Positions 1 through 8,114 of a stretch of DNA of 64,000 nt are shown in pieces. The notes under the pieces were generated by a model, which saw only the letters and a list, made by a program, of their open reading frames with translations, was not told the DNA's origin and did not search any database. The stretch lies in contig NZ_FWZX01000023.1 of assembly GCF_900177295.1 (NCBI RefSeq), positions 1-64,000 of the forward strand, given 5' to 3'. The stretch comes from Tistlia consotensis USBA 355. Lineage in GTDB: Bacteria; Pseudomonadota; Alphaproteobacteria; Kiloniellales; DSM-21159. Positions within the stretch are counted from its first letter, which is position 1, and every line of letters begins with the position of its first letter. Position numbers and translations under genes: made by a program.

Positions 1-578
1 CCGACGTCGGGGGCGGCGCAGGGGTCCTTCTGCATCAGCCGGATGGCGCGGCGCACCCGCCAGTCGACGCCGCCGGCCAGCGCCGCCTCGCGCAGGCTGA
101 CGCTGCGCCAGGGCGAGAAGCGCTCGATGACGGCGATCATCAGCTCGCCGAGCAGCCGCTCGTGCTCGGTCTTGGCGAGCGGCGCGTGGACCATTGCCGC
201 CGAGAGGTCCATGGCGAGCGCCCGGATGCGCGGCGAGATCTCGCCGCAGGAGCGCTCGAAGAAGCCGCCGCCGCTGCTCGCCGCCCAGTTCGGCCGGAAC
301 TCGCCCAGCCAGTCCGGCTCGATGTAGAGCGCCAGGATCACCGTGCGGGCGCGCGCCGGATCGTGGACGTAGGCGTGCGGCTCCCAGGCGTTGACGCAGA
401 CCGCGAGCGCGTCGGTCAGCGGCGCCACCGACTCGCCGACCAGGAACTGGGTGTCGTCGCCCTCGACCTTGATCAGCAGGTGGCAGTGGTGGTGGGCGTG
501 GCGGACCAGGCTCCGGTCCATGTCGAGCAGCGCGACCCGCCCGAAGGCCCCGTGCGCAATCCGCAGCGCGTCTGACAT
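1..578 (-). CDS. AraC-family transcriptional regulator, C-terminus cut off by window edge
   Basis: The ATG at 576-578 follows a strong GGAGG. The 192 visible codons start MSDALRIAHG and form a cupin-like effector domain: a HAHHHCHLLIKV strand near residue 27, then NAWEPHAY near 65. A helical linker follows, ending in GVDWRVRRAIRLMQ, the typical entry to the first HTH of AraC/XylS regulators. The two DNA-binding HTH units lie outside the window, so the family call rests on the sensor domain and linker. It points the same way as the importer operon ending 131 bp upstream. Inference: it may regulate the neighbouring transport genes. The effector is unknown. Confidence 0.75.
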   Translation of the reverse strand, partial: MSDALRIAHGAFGRVALLDMDRSLVRHAHHHCHLLIKVEGDDTQFLVGESVAPLTDALAVCVNAWEPHAYVHDPARARTVILALYIEPDWLGEFRPNWAASSGGGFFERSCGEISPRIRALAMDLSAAMVHAPLAKTEHERLLGELMIAVIERFSPWRSVSLREAALAGGVDWRVRRAIRLMQKDPCAAPDV

Positions 579-709
579 ATCACTCCTCCCTGGGTGGAAG
601 AGTGGCCTTGCCGGTCGGGGGCGACAAGGCTCTTTTGCGCAAGCCTCTCGTGCCGGCCGACCCGACGTTGCGGCCGGGCCGAGCGGCTACCCGCAACGCG
701 CGGCCGGGC

Positions 710-1456
710 TCAGAGCCCCCGGAAGTCGCCGGGGCGCTCGTCGATCAGGCGGCGGCGGAAGGCCTCGACCGCGGCCTCGTCGCGCGCGTCGCGCGGGATC
801 GCGACCGGGATGTCGGCGACGACGCGGCCCGGCGGCGGCGAGAACAGCAGGATGCGGTCGCCGAGCTGGATCGCCTCGCGCAGGTCGTGGGTCACGAACA
901 GCACGGTGGTCGGCCGGCGCTGCCAGATCTCCAGCAGCAGGCGGCGCAGCTGCTGCGCGGTCGGCGCGTCGAGCGAGACGAAGGGCTCGTCCATCAGCAG
1001 CAGGTCGGGCTCGACCGCGAAGGCGCGGACCAGGGCGACCCGCCGGGTCATGCCCAGCGACAGGCGCTGGGGATAGGCCTCGGCGAAGCCGGCGAGGCCG
1101 GCGGCGGCGAGCAGTTCCTCGACCAGGCCCGCGCCGTGCCGTGCCGGATCCATCGCCAGCTCGACGTTCCGGCGCACCGTGCGCCAGGGCAGCAGGCGCG
1201 GCTCCTGGAACACGTAGCCGATCGCCGGCGGGCGGTCGTCGGCGGAGCGCGGCAGGCTGAGCGAGCCTTCGAAGCGCTCGTCCAGGCCGGCGACGATGTT
1301 GAGCAGGGTGGACTTGCCGCAGCCCGACGGGCCGAGCAGGCAGACCAGCTCGCCGTGGCGGACGGTCAGGGCGAGATCGCGCAGCGCGACGTGGGCCGGC
1401 GCCTCGGCGACCGCGTCGTAGCGCTTGAGCGCGACCCGGACCGCGAGATCGCTCAT
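710..1456 (-). CDS. NitT/TauT-type ABC transporter ATP-binding protein
   Basis: This 248-residue protein is the cytoplasmic ATPase of an importer of the nitrate/sulfonate/taurine class. Walker A GPSGCGKST is at residues 42-50, the Q-loop is in GYVFQEPRLLPW, Walker B is LLLMDEP and the switch histidine is in VTHD. The signature motif is LSLGM rather than LSGGQ, which is unusual but seen in some transporters of this class. The ATG at 1454-1456 overlaps the permease stop by 4 bp (ATGA), indicating translational coupling. It is the last gene of the binding protein-permease-ATPase operon. The substrate cannot be read from the ATPase. Confidence 0.9.
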   Translation of the reverse strand: MSDLAVRVALKRYDAVAEAPAHVALRDLALTVRHGELVCLLGPSGCGKSTLLNIVAGLDERFEGSLSLPRSADDRPPAIGYVFQEPRLLPWRTVRRNVELAMDPARHGAGLVEELLAAAGLAGFAEAYPQRLSLGMTRRVALVRAFAVEPDLLLMDEPFVSLDAPTAQQLRRLLLEIWQRRPTTVLFVTHDLREAIQLGDRILLFSPPPGRVVADIPVAIPRDARDEAAVEAFRRRLIDERPGDFRGL

Positions 1457-2211
1457 CGCCGCCACCGGTTGACCCGGCGCTCGAGCGGCTGCAGCAGGCC
1501 GAGCTCGATGGCCTGCACCACGGCGACGAAGGCGACGGTGTAGGCCAGGATCGCGGCGACGTCGAACAGCTGGAAGTAGAGGTTGAGCTCGAAGCCGACG
1601 CCGCTGCTGCGGCCGAGCAGCTCGACGACCAGCACGATCTTCCAGATCAGCGACAGGCCGGTGCGCGCCGCCGTCATCAGGAAGGGGGCGAGCTGGGGCA
1701 GCACGACGTGGCGCAGGGTCTTCCAGGGACCGAAACGGAAGACCCTGGCCATCTCCAGGGTGCCGGGATCGAGGGCGCGCATGCCCTCGCGGGTCGTGAC
1801 CACGACCAGCGGCACCTTGTTGAGGGTGACCGCCAGCACCGCCGCCGCCTCGCCGAGCCCGAACCAGACGTAGCAGAGGATGATCGTGACCAGGGCCGGC
1901 ACGTTGAGGAACAGGATCAGCCAGGGATCGAAGAAGCGGTCGAGATCGCGCCAGCGGCCGAGCGCCAGGCCGATCGCGACGCCGAGGGTCAGGGCCAGGA
2001 AGAAGCTGGCGGCGACCCGGGCCAGGGTGACGGCCAGGTTGTAGGGCAGGGCGCCGCTCGCGGTCTGGGCGACCAGCACGGCGGCGACGGCGGCGGGCCC
2101 CGGCAGGTTGCGGCTGTCGAGCGCCATGGCCAGCAGCTGCCAGAGCAGCAGCAGCAGCAGCGTCGAGGCCAGCAGCGGCCAGGGGAAGCCCGGGCTGCGC
2201 CGGCGCCGCAC
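1453..2211 (-). CDS. NitT/TauT-type ABC transporter permease
   Basis: Inner-membrane permease of about 252 residues with roughly six transmembrane segments. The BPD_transp_1 EAA-type loop is visible as TLEMARVFRFGPWKTLRHVVLP, followed by LAPFLMTAARTGLSLIWK. The start is uncertain: no ATG exists near the end of the binding-protein gene. I chose the GTG at 2209-2211, which gives a short basic N-terminus (VRRRRSPGFPWP) before the first hydrophobic segment. A CTG a few codons upstream has a better-placed GGAGG inside the preceding gene and could be used instead. It lies between the binding-protein and ATPase genes and overlaps the latter. Confidence 0.85.
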   Translation of the reverse strand: MRRRRSPGFPWPLLASTLLLLLLWQLLAMALDSRNLPGPAAVAAVLVAQTASGALPYNLAVTLARVAASFFLALTLGVAIGLALGRWRDLDRFFDPWLILFLNVPALVTIILCYVWFGLGEAAAVLAVTLNKVPLVVVTTREGMRALDPGTLEMARVFRFGPWKTLRHVVLPQLAPFLMTAARTGLSLIWKIVLVVELLGRSSGVGFELNLYFQLFDVAAILAYTVAFVAVVQAIELGLLQPLERRVNRWRR

Positions 2212-2222
2212 GGCCGGGCGCG

Positions 2223-3206
2223 TCAGTTGCTGGAGCCTTGCCAGAACGTGCCCTCCGGAAGGTGCTCGGCGGTGCCGACCAGGGGCGGCCCGCCGATCCG
2301 GCGGAGCAGCTCGAAAAGGCGGGCCGCCTCGGCCTGCTCGGCCTTGCCCCAGGGTCCCGGGATGCCGGCGCGGAAGCCGTCGCGCAGGGCCCGGAAGACG
2401 GCATCGTCCTCGGCCTGCATCAGCGGCCGCAGGCGCTGCCATTCGGCATCGGAGCCGGCCATCAGCCGGCGTGCCGCCGCCGTCGCCTCGACGAAGCCCT
2501 CGATCCGGCCGGGATGCTCCTGCGCCCAGCGCTCGTCGAAGACATAGCCGACCAGCGGCAGGTCACGGGCGAAGCCGAGCGCCTGCAGGATGTCGGCGAC
2601 CCCGAGCAGCCGCCGGTAGCCCCTGGCCTCCAGCCGTGCCGCGTAGGGCCAGAAGGTGACGACCGCGTCGAGCCGCCCGTCGATCAGCTGCTCGTTGAGC
2701 AGCGGCGGCGCCCCGAACACCGGCTCGGCGGCGGTCGCCAGGTCGAGGCCGTCCTGGCGGCGCGCCAGCGCCTGCAGCAGCAGCCAGCTCTTGTCGAGCG
2801 GGCCGCCGGCGACGCCGAGCTTCCGGCCGGCAAGGTCGGCGAGCGACGTCACCGGCGAGTCCGACGGCACCATGACCGCGCCGAGGGCCGTCGAATAGGG
2901 CAGGAAGCTGACGGCCATGCCGGCGGCCCGCTGGCGCGCCACCCAGACCCAGTCGGTGACCATCATGTCGACCGCGCCGGCCTGCAGCGAGACGCTGGTC
3001 GCGCTCTTGCCGGCGAGCGGCAGCATCTCGAGCGCGATGCCGTTGGCGCGGTCGAGGCCGTGGGCCTGGACCGTGTCGAGCTCCCAGTTGACCGTGCCGA
3101 ACTTCAGGACCGCGACGCGCACACTCTCGTCGGCCTGCGCGCCCGCCGGCAGGCAGGACGCCAGGATCACCAGGCAGAGCAGCAGTCGGGCGACCTGTCC
3201 GCGCAT
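2223..3206 (-). CDS. NMT1/SsuA-like ABC transporter periplasmic substrate-binding protein
   Basis: A 327-residue exported protein. The signal peptide (MRGQVARLLLCLVILASC, cleavage near the following AGAQA) precedes a type II periplasmic-binding fold of the NMT1/SsuA class. Supporting segments are LKFGTVNWELDTVQ at the start of the mature protein, SLQAGAVDMMVTDWVWVA, and SLADLAGRKLGVAGG in the hinge region. It is the first gene of the minus-strand importer operon and is divergent from the PQQ-associated cluster starting at 3431. The divergence suggests co-regulation, and the ligand may be linked to alcohol or lanthanide metabolism; both are inference. Confidence 0.85.
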   Translation of the reverse strand: MRGQVARLLLCLVILASCLPAGAQADESVRVAVLKFGTVNWELDTVQAHGLDRANGIALEMLPLAGKSATSVSLQAGAVDMMVTDWVWVARQRAAGMAVSFLPYSTALGAVMVPSDSPVTSLADLAGRKLGVAGGPLDKSWLLLQALARRQDGLDLATAAEPVFGAPPLLNEQLIDGRLDAVVTFWPYAARLEARGYRRLLGVADILQALGFARDLPLVGYVFDERWAQEHPGRIEGFVEATAAARRLMAGSDAEWQRLRPLMQAEDDAVFRALRDGFRAGIPGPWGKAEQAEAARLFELLRRIGGPPLVGTAEHLPEGTFWQGSSN

Positions 3207-3430
3207 CGCCTCCGAACTTTTCTGTAGGCCTTGCCAGCCTTGCTATTTCGACCAACGGTCGCACGGCGGCGGGCGGCCATCAAGCCCGCTGGCGTCGCAG
3301 CCTGGGGCGCGGCGCCCTTCCCGGCCTGCGCCGGCCCGTCGGATGACGGGGCGTCGCAGCCGCCTCGCCGATCTTGTCCGGGGCGCCGTTGCTTGGCAGG
3401 ATACACGGAGAGGTAAGAAAAAGACGCCCG
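3207..3430. promoter_or_regulatory. Divergent intergenic region between importer operon and PQQ-associated cluster
   Basis: This 224-bp gap separates two divergent operons and must hold both promoters. The stretch just before 3431 carries GGAGAGG and an A-rich run suitable for ribosome binding of the rightward gene. I could not identify convincing -35/-10 pairs or an operator palindrome by eye. Confidence 0.4.
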
Positions 3431-4720
3431 ATGAAATTCGCCTTTTACGCACGTGTCGCCGCGCTGGCGGGCCGACCCGGCCACTCCGTCCGCCGCCTCG
3501 CCCGGCGTCGCGGAGCGCCGGCGCCGCTTGCCGCGGCTCTGGCGGTGCTGGTCGCCGCCTGGGCGGCATGGTCGCCCGAGGCGGCGCGCGCGGCCGAGCC
3601 GCTGGCGGTGCCGATCGTCTATCTGACCGTCGGCGAGAAGGAGCCGCCGCCGCTGTCGCTGGTCGAGCCGATCATCACCGACAAGGGCCTGGCCGGCGCC
3701 AGGCTCGGCATCGCCGACAACAACACGACCGGACGCTTCCTCAACCAGAGCTACGCCCTGACCGAGGTGATCGCGCCCGACGACAAGGCGCTGGCGGCCC
3801 GCGTCGTGGCGCTGCTCGCCGAGGGCAAGCGCTACTTCGTCGCCGACCTGCATGCCGACCAGCTGCTGGCGGTTGCCGACCTGCCCGGCGCCAAGGACGC
3901 GCTGTTCTTCAACATCCGCGCCCAGGACGACCGGCTGCGCACCGACGACTGCCGCTCCAACGTGCTGCAGGTCATGCCGAGCCGGGCCATGAAGGCCGAC
4001 GCGCTCGCCCAGTACCTGATGAAGAAGCGCTGGAGCCACTGGTTCCTGGTCGACGGCCAGCAGCCCGACGACCTCGCCTTCGTCAAGGCCGTGCACCGGG
4101 CCGCCAAGCGCTTCGGTGCCGAGATCGTCGAGGAGCGTCCCTACAGCTACAAGCCCGAGGCCCGGCGCAGCGATACCGGCTACATGCAGATCCAGGGCCA
4201 GATGACCCAGCTGACCCAGGAGGTCGACGACTACGACGTCCTGGTCGTCTCGGACGAGAGCGACATCTTCGGCGAGTACCTGCCCTACCGGACCTGGGAC
4301 CCGCGGCCGGTGGTCGGCACCCAGGGCCTGGTGCCGACGGCCTGGCATCGCAGCATGGAGCAGTGGGGCGGCACCCAGCTGCAGAACCGCTTCATCGCCT
4401 CGGCCGGCCACGTCATGGTCGAGCGCGACTACAACGGCTGGGTCGCGGTGCGCTCGGTCGGCGAGGCGGTGACGCGCACCGGCCAGGCCGACCCGGCCTC
4501 GGTGCACGCCTACCTGGTCGGCGACGAATTCCGCCTCGGCGCCTTCAAGGGCGAGGGGCTGACCTACCGGCGCTGGAACCAGCAGCTGCGCCAGCCGATC
4601 CTGCTGTCCTCGGCGCGCATGCTGGTCTCGGTCTCGCCGCAGGACGGCTACCTGCACCAGCGCACGCCGCTCGACACCCTGGGCTACGACGAGCCGGAGT
4701 CGCGCTGCCGGCTGAACTGA
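3431..4720 (+). CDS. PQQ-dependent alcohol dehydrogenase-associated ABC substrate-binding protein (LutA-like)
   Basis: A 429-residue exported protein related to branched-chain-amino-acid-type periplasmic binding proteins, in the subgroup known beside PQQ alcohol dehydrogenases (TIGR03863; lutA in Methylorubrum lanthanide-uptake loci). A long basic n-region and hydrophobic stretch (LAAALAVLVAAWAAW) end near AARAAEP. The mature protein opens with VPIVYLTVGEKE and holds ADNNTTGRFLNQ, RAQDDRLRTDDCRSNVLQ, DVLVVSDESDIFGEYLPYRTWDPRP and GTQGLVPTAWH, all typical of this subgroup. The ATG at 3431 was preferred over an upstream TTG because it gives a shorter leader. First gene of a five-gene rightward operon. 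Confidence 0.88.
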   Translation: MKFAFYARVAALAGRPGHSVRRLARRRGAPAPLAAALAVLVAAWAAWSPEAARAAEPLAVPIVYLTVGEKEPPPLSLVEPIITDKGLAGARLGIADNNTTGRFLNQSYALTEVIAPDDKALAARVVALLAEGKRYFVADLHADQLLAVADLPGAKDALFFNIRAQDDRLRTDDCRSNVLQVMPSRAMKADALAQYLMKKRWSHWFLVDGQQPDDLAFVKAVHRAAKRFGAEIVEERPYSYKPEARRSDTGYMQIQGQMTQLTQEVDDYDVLVVSDESDIFGEYLPYRTWDPRPVVGTQGLVPTAWHRSMEQWGGTQLQNRFIASAGHVMVERDYNGWVAVRSVGEAVTRTGQADPASVHAYLVGDEFRLGAFKGEGLTYRRWNQQLRQPILLSSARMLVSVSPQDGYLHQRTPLDTLGYDEPESRCRLN

Positions 4721-4797
4721 CGGCGCCCGCCCGGCGCCCGCGAGAGAGAACGACAACAAGGGGGCCGGACAGGCTCCCGCGCAAGGGAGGACGGACG

Positions 4798-5769
4798 ATG
4801 TTGCAGCGGCTTCTGGCCGGCAGTCTCGGACTCTGCCTGTCGCTCGGCAGCGCCGGCGCCTTCGCCAGCACGATCTACGTCTCGAACGAGAAGGGCAACT
4901 CGATCACGGTGATCGACGGCGAGACCCTCAAGGTCACGGCGACCGTGCCGGTCGGCCAGCGGCCGCGCGGCATCACCCTCAGCCACGACCAGAAGCAGCT
5001 CTACATCTGCACCAGCGACGACAACCACATCGAGGTGCTCGACCTCGACAGCCTGAAGGTCGTCGGCACCCTGCCGAGCGGGCCGGACCCGGAGCTCTTC
5101 GTGCTGGCGCCCTCCGGCAACCCGCTCTACGTCGCCAACGAGAACGACAACCTGGTCACGGTGGTCGACGTGCACACGGGGTCGGTCCGGGCCGAGGTGC
5201 CGGTCGGCGTCGAGCCGGAAGGCATGGGCATCAGCCCCGACGGCAAGGTGCTGGTCAACACCTCCGAGACCACCTCGATGGCCCACTTCATCGACACCCA
5301 GACGCACCAGATCATGGCCAACGTGCTGGTCGACGCGCGCCCGCGCTTCGCCGAGTTCACCAGCGACGGCAAGCAGGTCTGGGTCTCCGCCGAGGTCGGC
5401 GGCACGGTCTCGGTGATCGACGCCGCGGCCCGCAAGATCGTCCACAAGATCACCTTCGCCGTGCCGGGCATCCGGCCCGAGGCGCTGCAGCCGGTCGGCA
5501 TCAGCATCACCAAGGACCGCAAGCTTGCCTTCGTGGCGCTCGGCCCGGCCAACCGGGTCGCGGTGATCGACGCCCAGACCTTCGAGGTCTTGAAGTACCT
5601 GCTGGTCGGCCAGCGCGTCTGGCATCTCGCCTTCGGACCCGGCGAGAAGGTCATCTATTCGACCAACGGCGTGTCCAACGACATCTCGGTGATCGACGTC
5701 GCCGAGCAGCGCGTGGTCAAGTCGGTGACGGTCGGCGCCCTGCCCTGGGGTGTCGCGGTGCGGGATTGA
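4798..5769 (+). CDS. PQQ-associated YVTN beta-propeller protein
   Basis: A 323-residue exported seven-bladed propeller. The signal peptide (MLQRLLAGSLGLCLSLGSAG) is cleaved near AFAST. Blades with the YVTN signature recur about every 42 residues (TIYVSNEKGNSITVID, LYICTSDDNHIEVLD, LYVANENDNLVTVVD, VWVSAEVGGTVSVID). It matches the family named PQQ-dependent catabolism-associated beta-propeller (TIGR03866). A strong AAGGGAGG lies 10 nt before the ATG. It sits between the LutA-like binding protein and the ABC ATPase, the usual order in lut/ped loci. The role is probably periplasmic and scaffold-like; no enzymatic motif is visible. Confidence 0.9.
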   Translation: MLQRLLAGSLGLCLSLGSAGAFASTIYVSNEKGNSITVIDGETLKVTATVPVGQRPRGITLSHDQKQLYICTSDDNHIEVLDLDSLKVVGTLPSGPDPELFVLAPSGNPLYVANENDNLVTVVDVHTGSVRAEVPVGVEPEGMGISPDGKVLVNTSETTSMAHFIDTQTHQIMANVLVDARPRFAEFTSDGKQVWVSAEVGGTVSVIDAAARKIVHKITFAVPGIRPEALQPVGISITKDRKLAFVALGPANRVAVIDAQTFEVLKYLLVGQRVWHLAFGPGEKVIYSTNGVSNDISVIDVAEQRVVKSVTVGALPWGVAVRD

Positions 5770-5791
5770 GGACGGCCATGGCCCGGCGGAC

Positions 5792-6607
5792 ATGAGCGAC
5801 AGCGCGAGCCTCGGCGAGGCCGAGGGCGGCCTCGAGCCCGGGGCGGAGATCGCCCTGGAGGTCGCGGGCGTCAGCCATCGCTTCGGCCAGCGCGTTGCGC
5901 TCGACGGCGTCTCGTTCCGCCTGCGGCCCGGGGAGTTCACGGTGCTGCTCGGCCGGAACGGCGCCGGCAAGACCACGCTGTTCTCGCTGGTGACCCGGCT
6001 CTACGGCAATCAGAGCGGTGCGATCCGCGTGTTCGGCCGGGACCTGAAGCGCCGCCCCTCCGAGGCGCTCAGCCGGATCGGCGCGGTGTTCCAGCAGCGC
6101 ACCCTCGACCTCGACCTGACGGTCGCCCAGAACCTGCTCTACCACGCCGCCCTGCACGGCATGCCGCGCCGTCTGGCGCGTGAGCGCATGGCGGCCGAGC
6201 TGGCGCGCATCGGCCTGGCCGAGCGGGCCGCCGACAGGGTCCGGCAGCTCTCCGGCGGCCAGCTGCGCCGGGTCGAGATCGCCCGCGCTCTGGTCCACCG
6301 GCCGCGCCTGCTGCTCTGCGACGAGGCGACGGTCGGCCTCGACATCGAGAGCCGCCGCACGATCCTGGAACACATGCGGGCCTTGGTGCGCGACGAGCGC
6401 CTCGCCCTGCTCTGGGCGACGCACCTGGTCGACGAGGTCGTGCCCGGCAACCGCGTCATCATCCTGCACCGCGGCAAGGTGCTGGCCGACGGCGAGCTGA
6501 CGATCCTGCTGGAGACCTCGGGCCAGCCGGACATCGGCGCGCTGTTCACCGCCCTGACCCGGTCGTCCGGGGCCGCGCCGGGCCCCGGCGGGGCGGCGCC
6601 GCGATGA
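5792..6607 (+). CDS. ABC transporter ATP-binding protein of PQQ-alcohol dehydrogenase locus (LutE/Ped-type)
   Basis: A 271-residue ABC-2-class ATPase. Walker A GRNGAGKTT is at residues 54-62, the signature LSGGQLRRVEIARAL is canonical, Walker B reads LLLCDEA, and the switch histidine is in WATHLVDE. Walker B ends in EA instead of the usual EP. It pairs with the permease starting at 6604, with which it overlaps by 4 bp (ATGA). Family knowledge: this ATPase (TIGR03864) and its permease belong to a transporter whose Pseudomonas putida homologue PedA1A2BC was shown to matter for lanthanide-dependent growth. Substrate and direction of transport here are inference. Confidence 0.9.
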   Translation: MSDSASLGEAEGGLEPGAEIALEVAGVSHRFGQRVALDGVSFRLRPGEFTVLLGRNGAGKTTLFSLVTRLYGNQSGAIRVFGRDLKRRPSEALSRIGAVFQQRTLDLDLTVAQNLLYHAALHGMPRRLARERMAAELARIGLAERAADRVRQLSGGQLRRVEIARALVHRPRLLLCDEATVGLDIESRRTILEHMRALVRDERLALLWATHLVDEVVPGNRVIILHRGKVLADGELTILLETSGQPDIGALFTALTRSSGAAPGPGGAAPR

Positions 6608-7443
6608 GCGGCCGGCCGACCCCGGCCCAGTACCTGCGCTGCCTCGACGGCATCGTCGGGCGCGAGGCGCTGCGCTTCCTGCACCAGCGCGAGCGCTTCG
6701 TCGCGGCCCTGGTGCGCCCGCTGGTCTGGCTGTTCATCTTCGCCGCCGGCTTCCGCTCGGTGCTCGGCGTCTCGATCATCCCGCCCTACGAGACCTACGT
6801 GCTCTATCAGGTCTACATCGTCCCGGGCCTGGTCGGCATGATCCAGCTGTTCAACGGCATGCAGTCCTCGCTGTCGATGGTCTACGACCGCGAGATGGGC
6901 TCGATGCGCACCCTGCTGCTGAGCCCCTTGCCGCGCTGGTACCTGCTGACCTGCAAGCTCCTGGCCGGGGTCGCCGTCTCGATCCTGCAGGTCGCGGTGT
7001 TCCTGGCGATCGCCTGGTTCTGGGACGTGCAGCCGCCCTGGTGGGGCTACCTTACGCTGCTGCCGGCGCTGCTGCTCTCGGGGCTGATGCTGGGGGCGCT
7101 CGGCCTGCTGCTCTCCTCCTTCATCAAGCAGCTGGAGAACTTCGCGGGGATCATGAACTTCGTGATCTTCCCGATGTTCTTCGCCTCCTCGGCGCTCTAT
7201 CCGCTCTGGCGGATCCGCGAGACCAGCCCGCTGCTCTACCACATCTGCCAGTTCAACCCCTTCACCCATGCCGTCGAGCTGATCCGCTTCGCGCTCTACG
7301 GCCAGGTCAACTGGACCTCGCTCGCCGCCGTCGTCGGCTGCACGCTCGTCTTCCTGGCGCTGGCGATCTACGGCTACGACCCGGCGCGCGGCCTGATCGC
7401 CCGCCGCGGGGGTCCCGGGGGCGGCGGCGGACCCGGCGGCTGA
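6604..7443 (+). CDS. ABC-2 permease of PQQ-alcohol dehydrogenase locus (LutF/PedC-type)
   Basis: A 279-residue inner-membrane protein with about six hydrophobic segments and the ABC-2 hallmark VYDREMGSMRTLLLSPLPRWYL near residue 100. The C-terminal half contains FVIFPMFFASSALYPLW and CQFNPFTHAVELIRF, both typical of the PedC family (TIGR03861). The ATG lies in the ATGA overlap with the ATPase stop, so the two are translated together. The C-terminus is a Gly/Pro-rich tail (RRGGPGGGGGPGG). A 20-bp gap with GAGGAGG leads to the next gene. Confidence 0.9.
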   Translation: MSGRPTPAQYLRCLDGIVGREALRFLHQRERFVAALVRPLVWLFIFAAGFRSVLGVSIIPPYETYVLYQVYIVPGLVGMIQLFNGMQSSLSMVYDREMGSMRTLLLSPLPRWYLLTCKLLAGVAVSILQVAVFLAIAWFWDVQPPWWGYLTLLPALLLSGLMLGALGLLLSSFIKQLENFAGIMNFVIFPMFFASSALYPLWRIRETSPLLYHICQFNPFTHAVELIRFALYGQVNWTSLAAVVGCTLVFLALAIYGYDPARGLIARRGGPGGGGGPGG

Positions 7444-7463
7444 GACCAGATGAGGAGGCGTCC

Positions 7464-8099
7464 ATGATCGACCCCAGGCCCGTCCCGACACGCATCCGGT
7501 CGAGCCTCGCGCTCGCCGCCAGCCTCGTCCTGCTGCTCGCGGCGCCGGTCCGCGCGGAGGAGGCGCAGGACGCCGACTGGCCCTGCGCGCAGCGTCTGGT
7601 CCCGGAGCTCTCGGCGGCCACGGTCTGGGCCGGACCGCCGCTCGACGACGCGCTCGCGACCTGGCAGGACGACGAGGAGGTCGTGCGGCTGGTCGGCGAG
7701 GCGAGCGCGCGCAGCGTGCCGCTGGACCAGGCCAGGCAGAAGATCGCGGCCTTCGCCGACGGCCTGACCGCCGACCGCGACGCGCGCCTGACGCGGCTCT
7801 TCGCCGGGCTGCTGCAGACGATCAACAGCGAGCGCAGCTCGATCATCGCCGGCATCGGCCGCTACACCCGCAAGCAGCGGGCCCTGGCCGCGCGCATCGA
7901 GCAGACCGGCAGCGAGCTCGACAAGCCCGCCGATCAGTCCGACCAGAAGACGCGCAGCCAGCTGCAGCAGCGGCAGGAGTGGGACATCCGCATCTACCAG
8001 GACCGCGAGCACTCGACGAAGTATCTCTGCCAGCAGCCGGTCGATCTCGAGCAGCGCCTGTTCCAGCTCGCCCGCGTCATCCAGGAAAAGCTGCAGTAG
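7464..8099 (+). CDS. Exported alpha-helical protein of the PQQ/lanthanide-type cluster
   Basis: A 211-residue protein with a clear signal peptide (SLALAASLVLLLAAPVRAE). The mature part is charged and predicted helical: DWPCAQRLVPELSAATVWAG at the start, AGLLQTINSERSSIIAGIGR in the middle, and a coiled-coil-like stretch from about 140 (RKQRALAARIEQTGSEL). It has two cysteines, one in DWPCAQ and one near the C-terminus (KYLCQQP), which may form a disulfide. GAGGAGG precedes the ATG. It is the last gene of the operon; proteins of this kind recur beside the PedC-type permease (lut exported protein), but no biochemical role is known to me. Confidence 0.8.
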   Translation: MIDPRPVPTRIRSSLALAASLVLLLAAPVRAEEAQDADWPCAQRLVPELSAATVWAGPPLDDALATWQDDEEVVRLVGEASARSVPLDQARQKIAAFADGLTADRDARLTRLFAGLLQTINSERSSIIAGIGRYTRKQRALAARIEQTGSELDKPADQSDQKTRSQLQQRQEWDIRIYQDREHSTKYLCQQPVDLEQRLFQLARVIQEKLQ

Positions 8100-8114
8100 A
8101 GACCCCGGGTCCCG

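Noticed and set aside
666-698. Hairpin between the importer ATPase and the AraC gene as a terminator
   Set aside because: The 8-bp arms (CGTTGCGG / CCGCAACG) enclose a 17-nt loop with no T tract; in DNA this GC-rich such pairs are frequent by chance.
3167-4759. Open frame of about 530 codons on the minus strand opposite the LutA-like gene
   Set aside because: The plus-strand protein has signal peptide and family motifs; the antisense frame is Val/Gly/Asp-rich filler.
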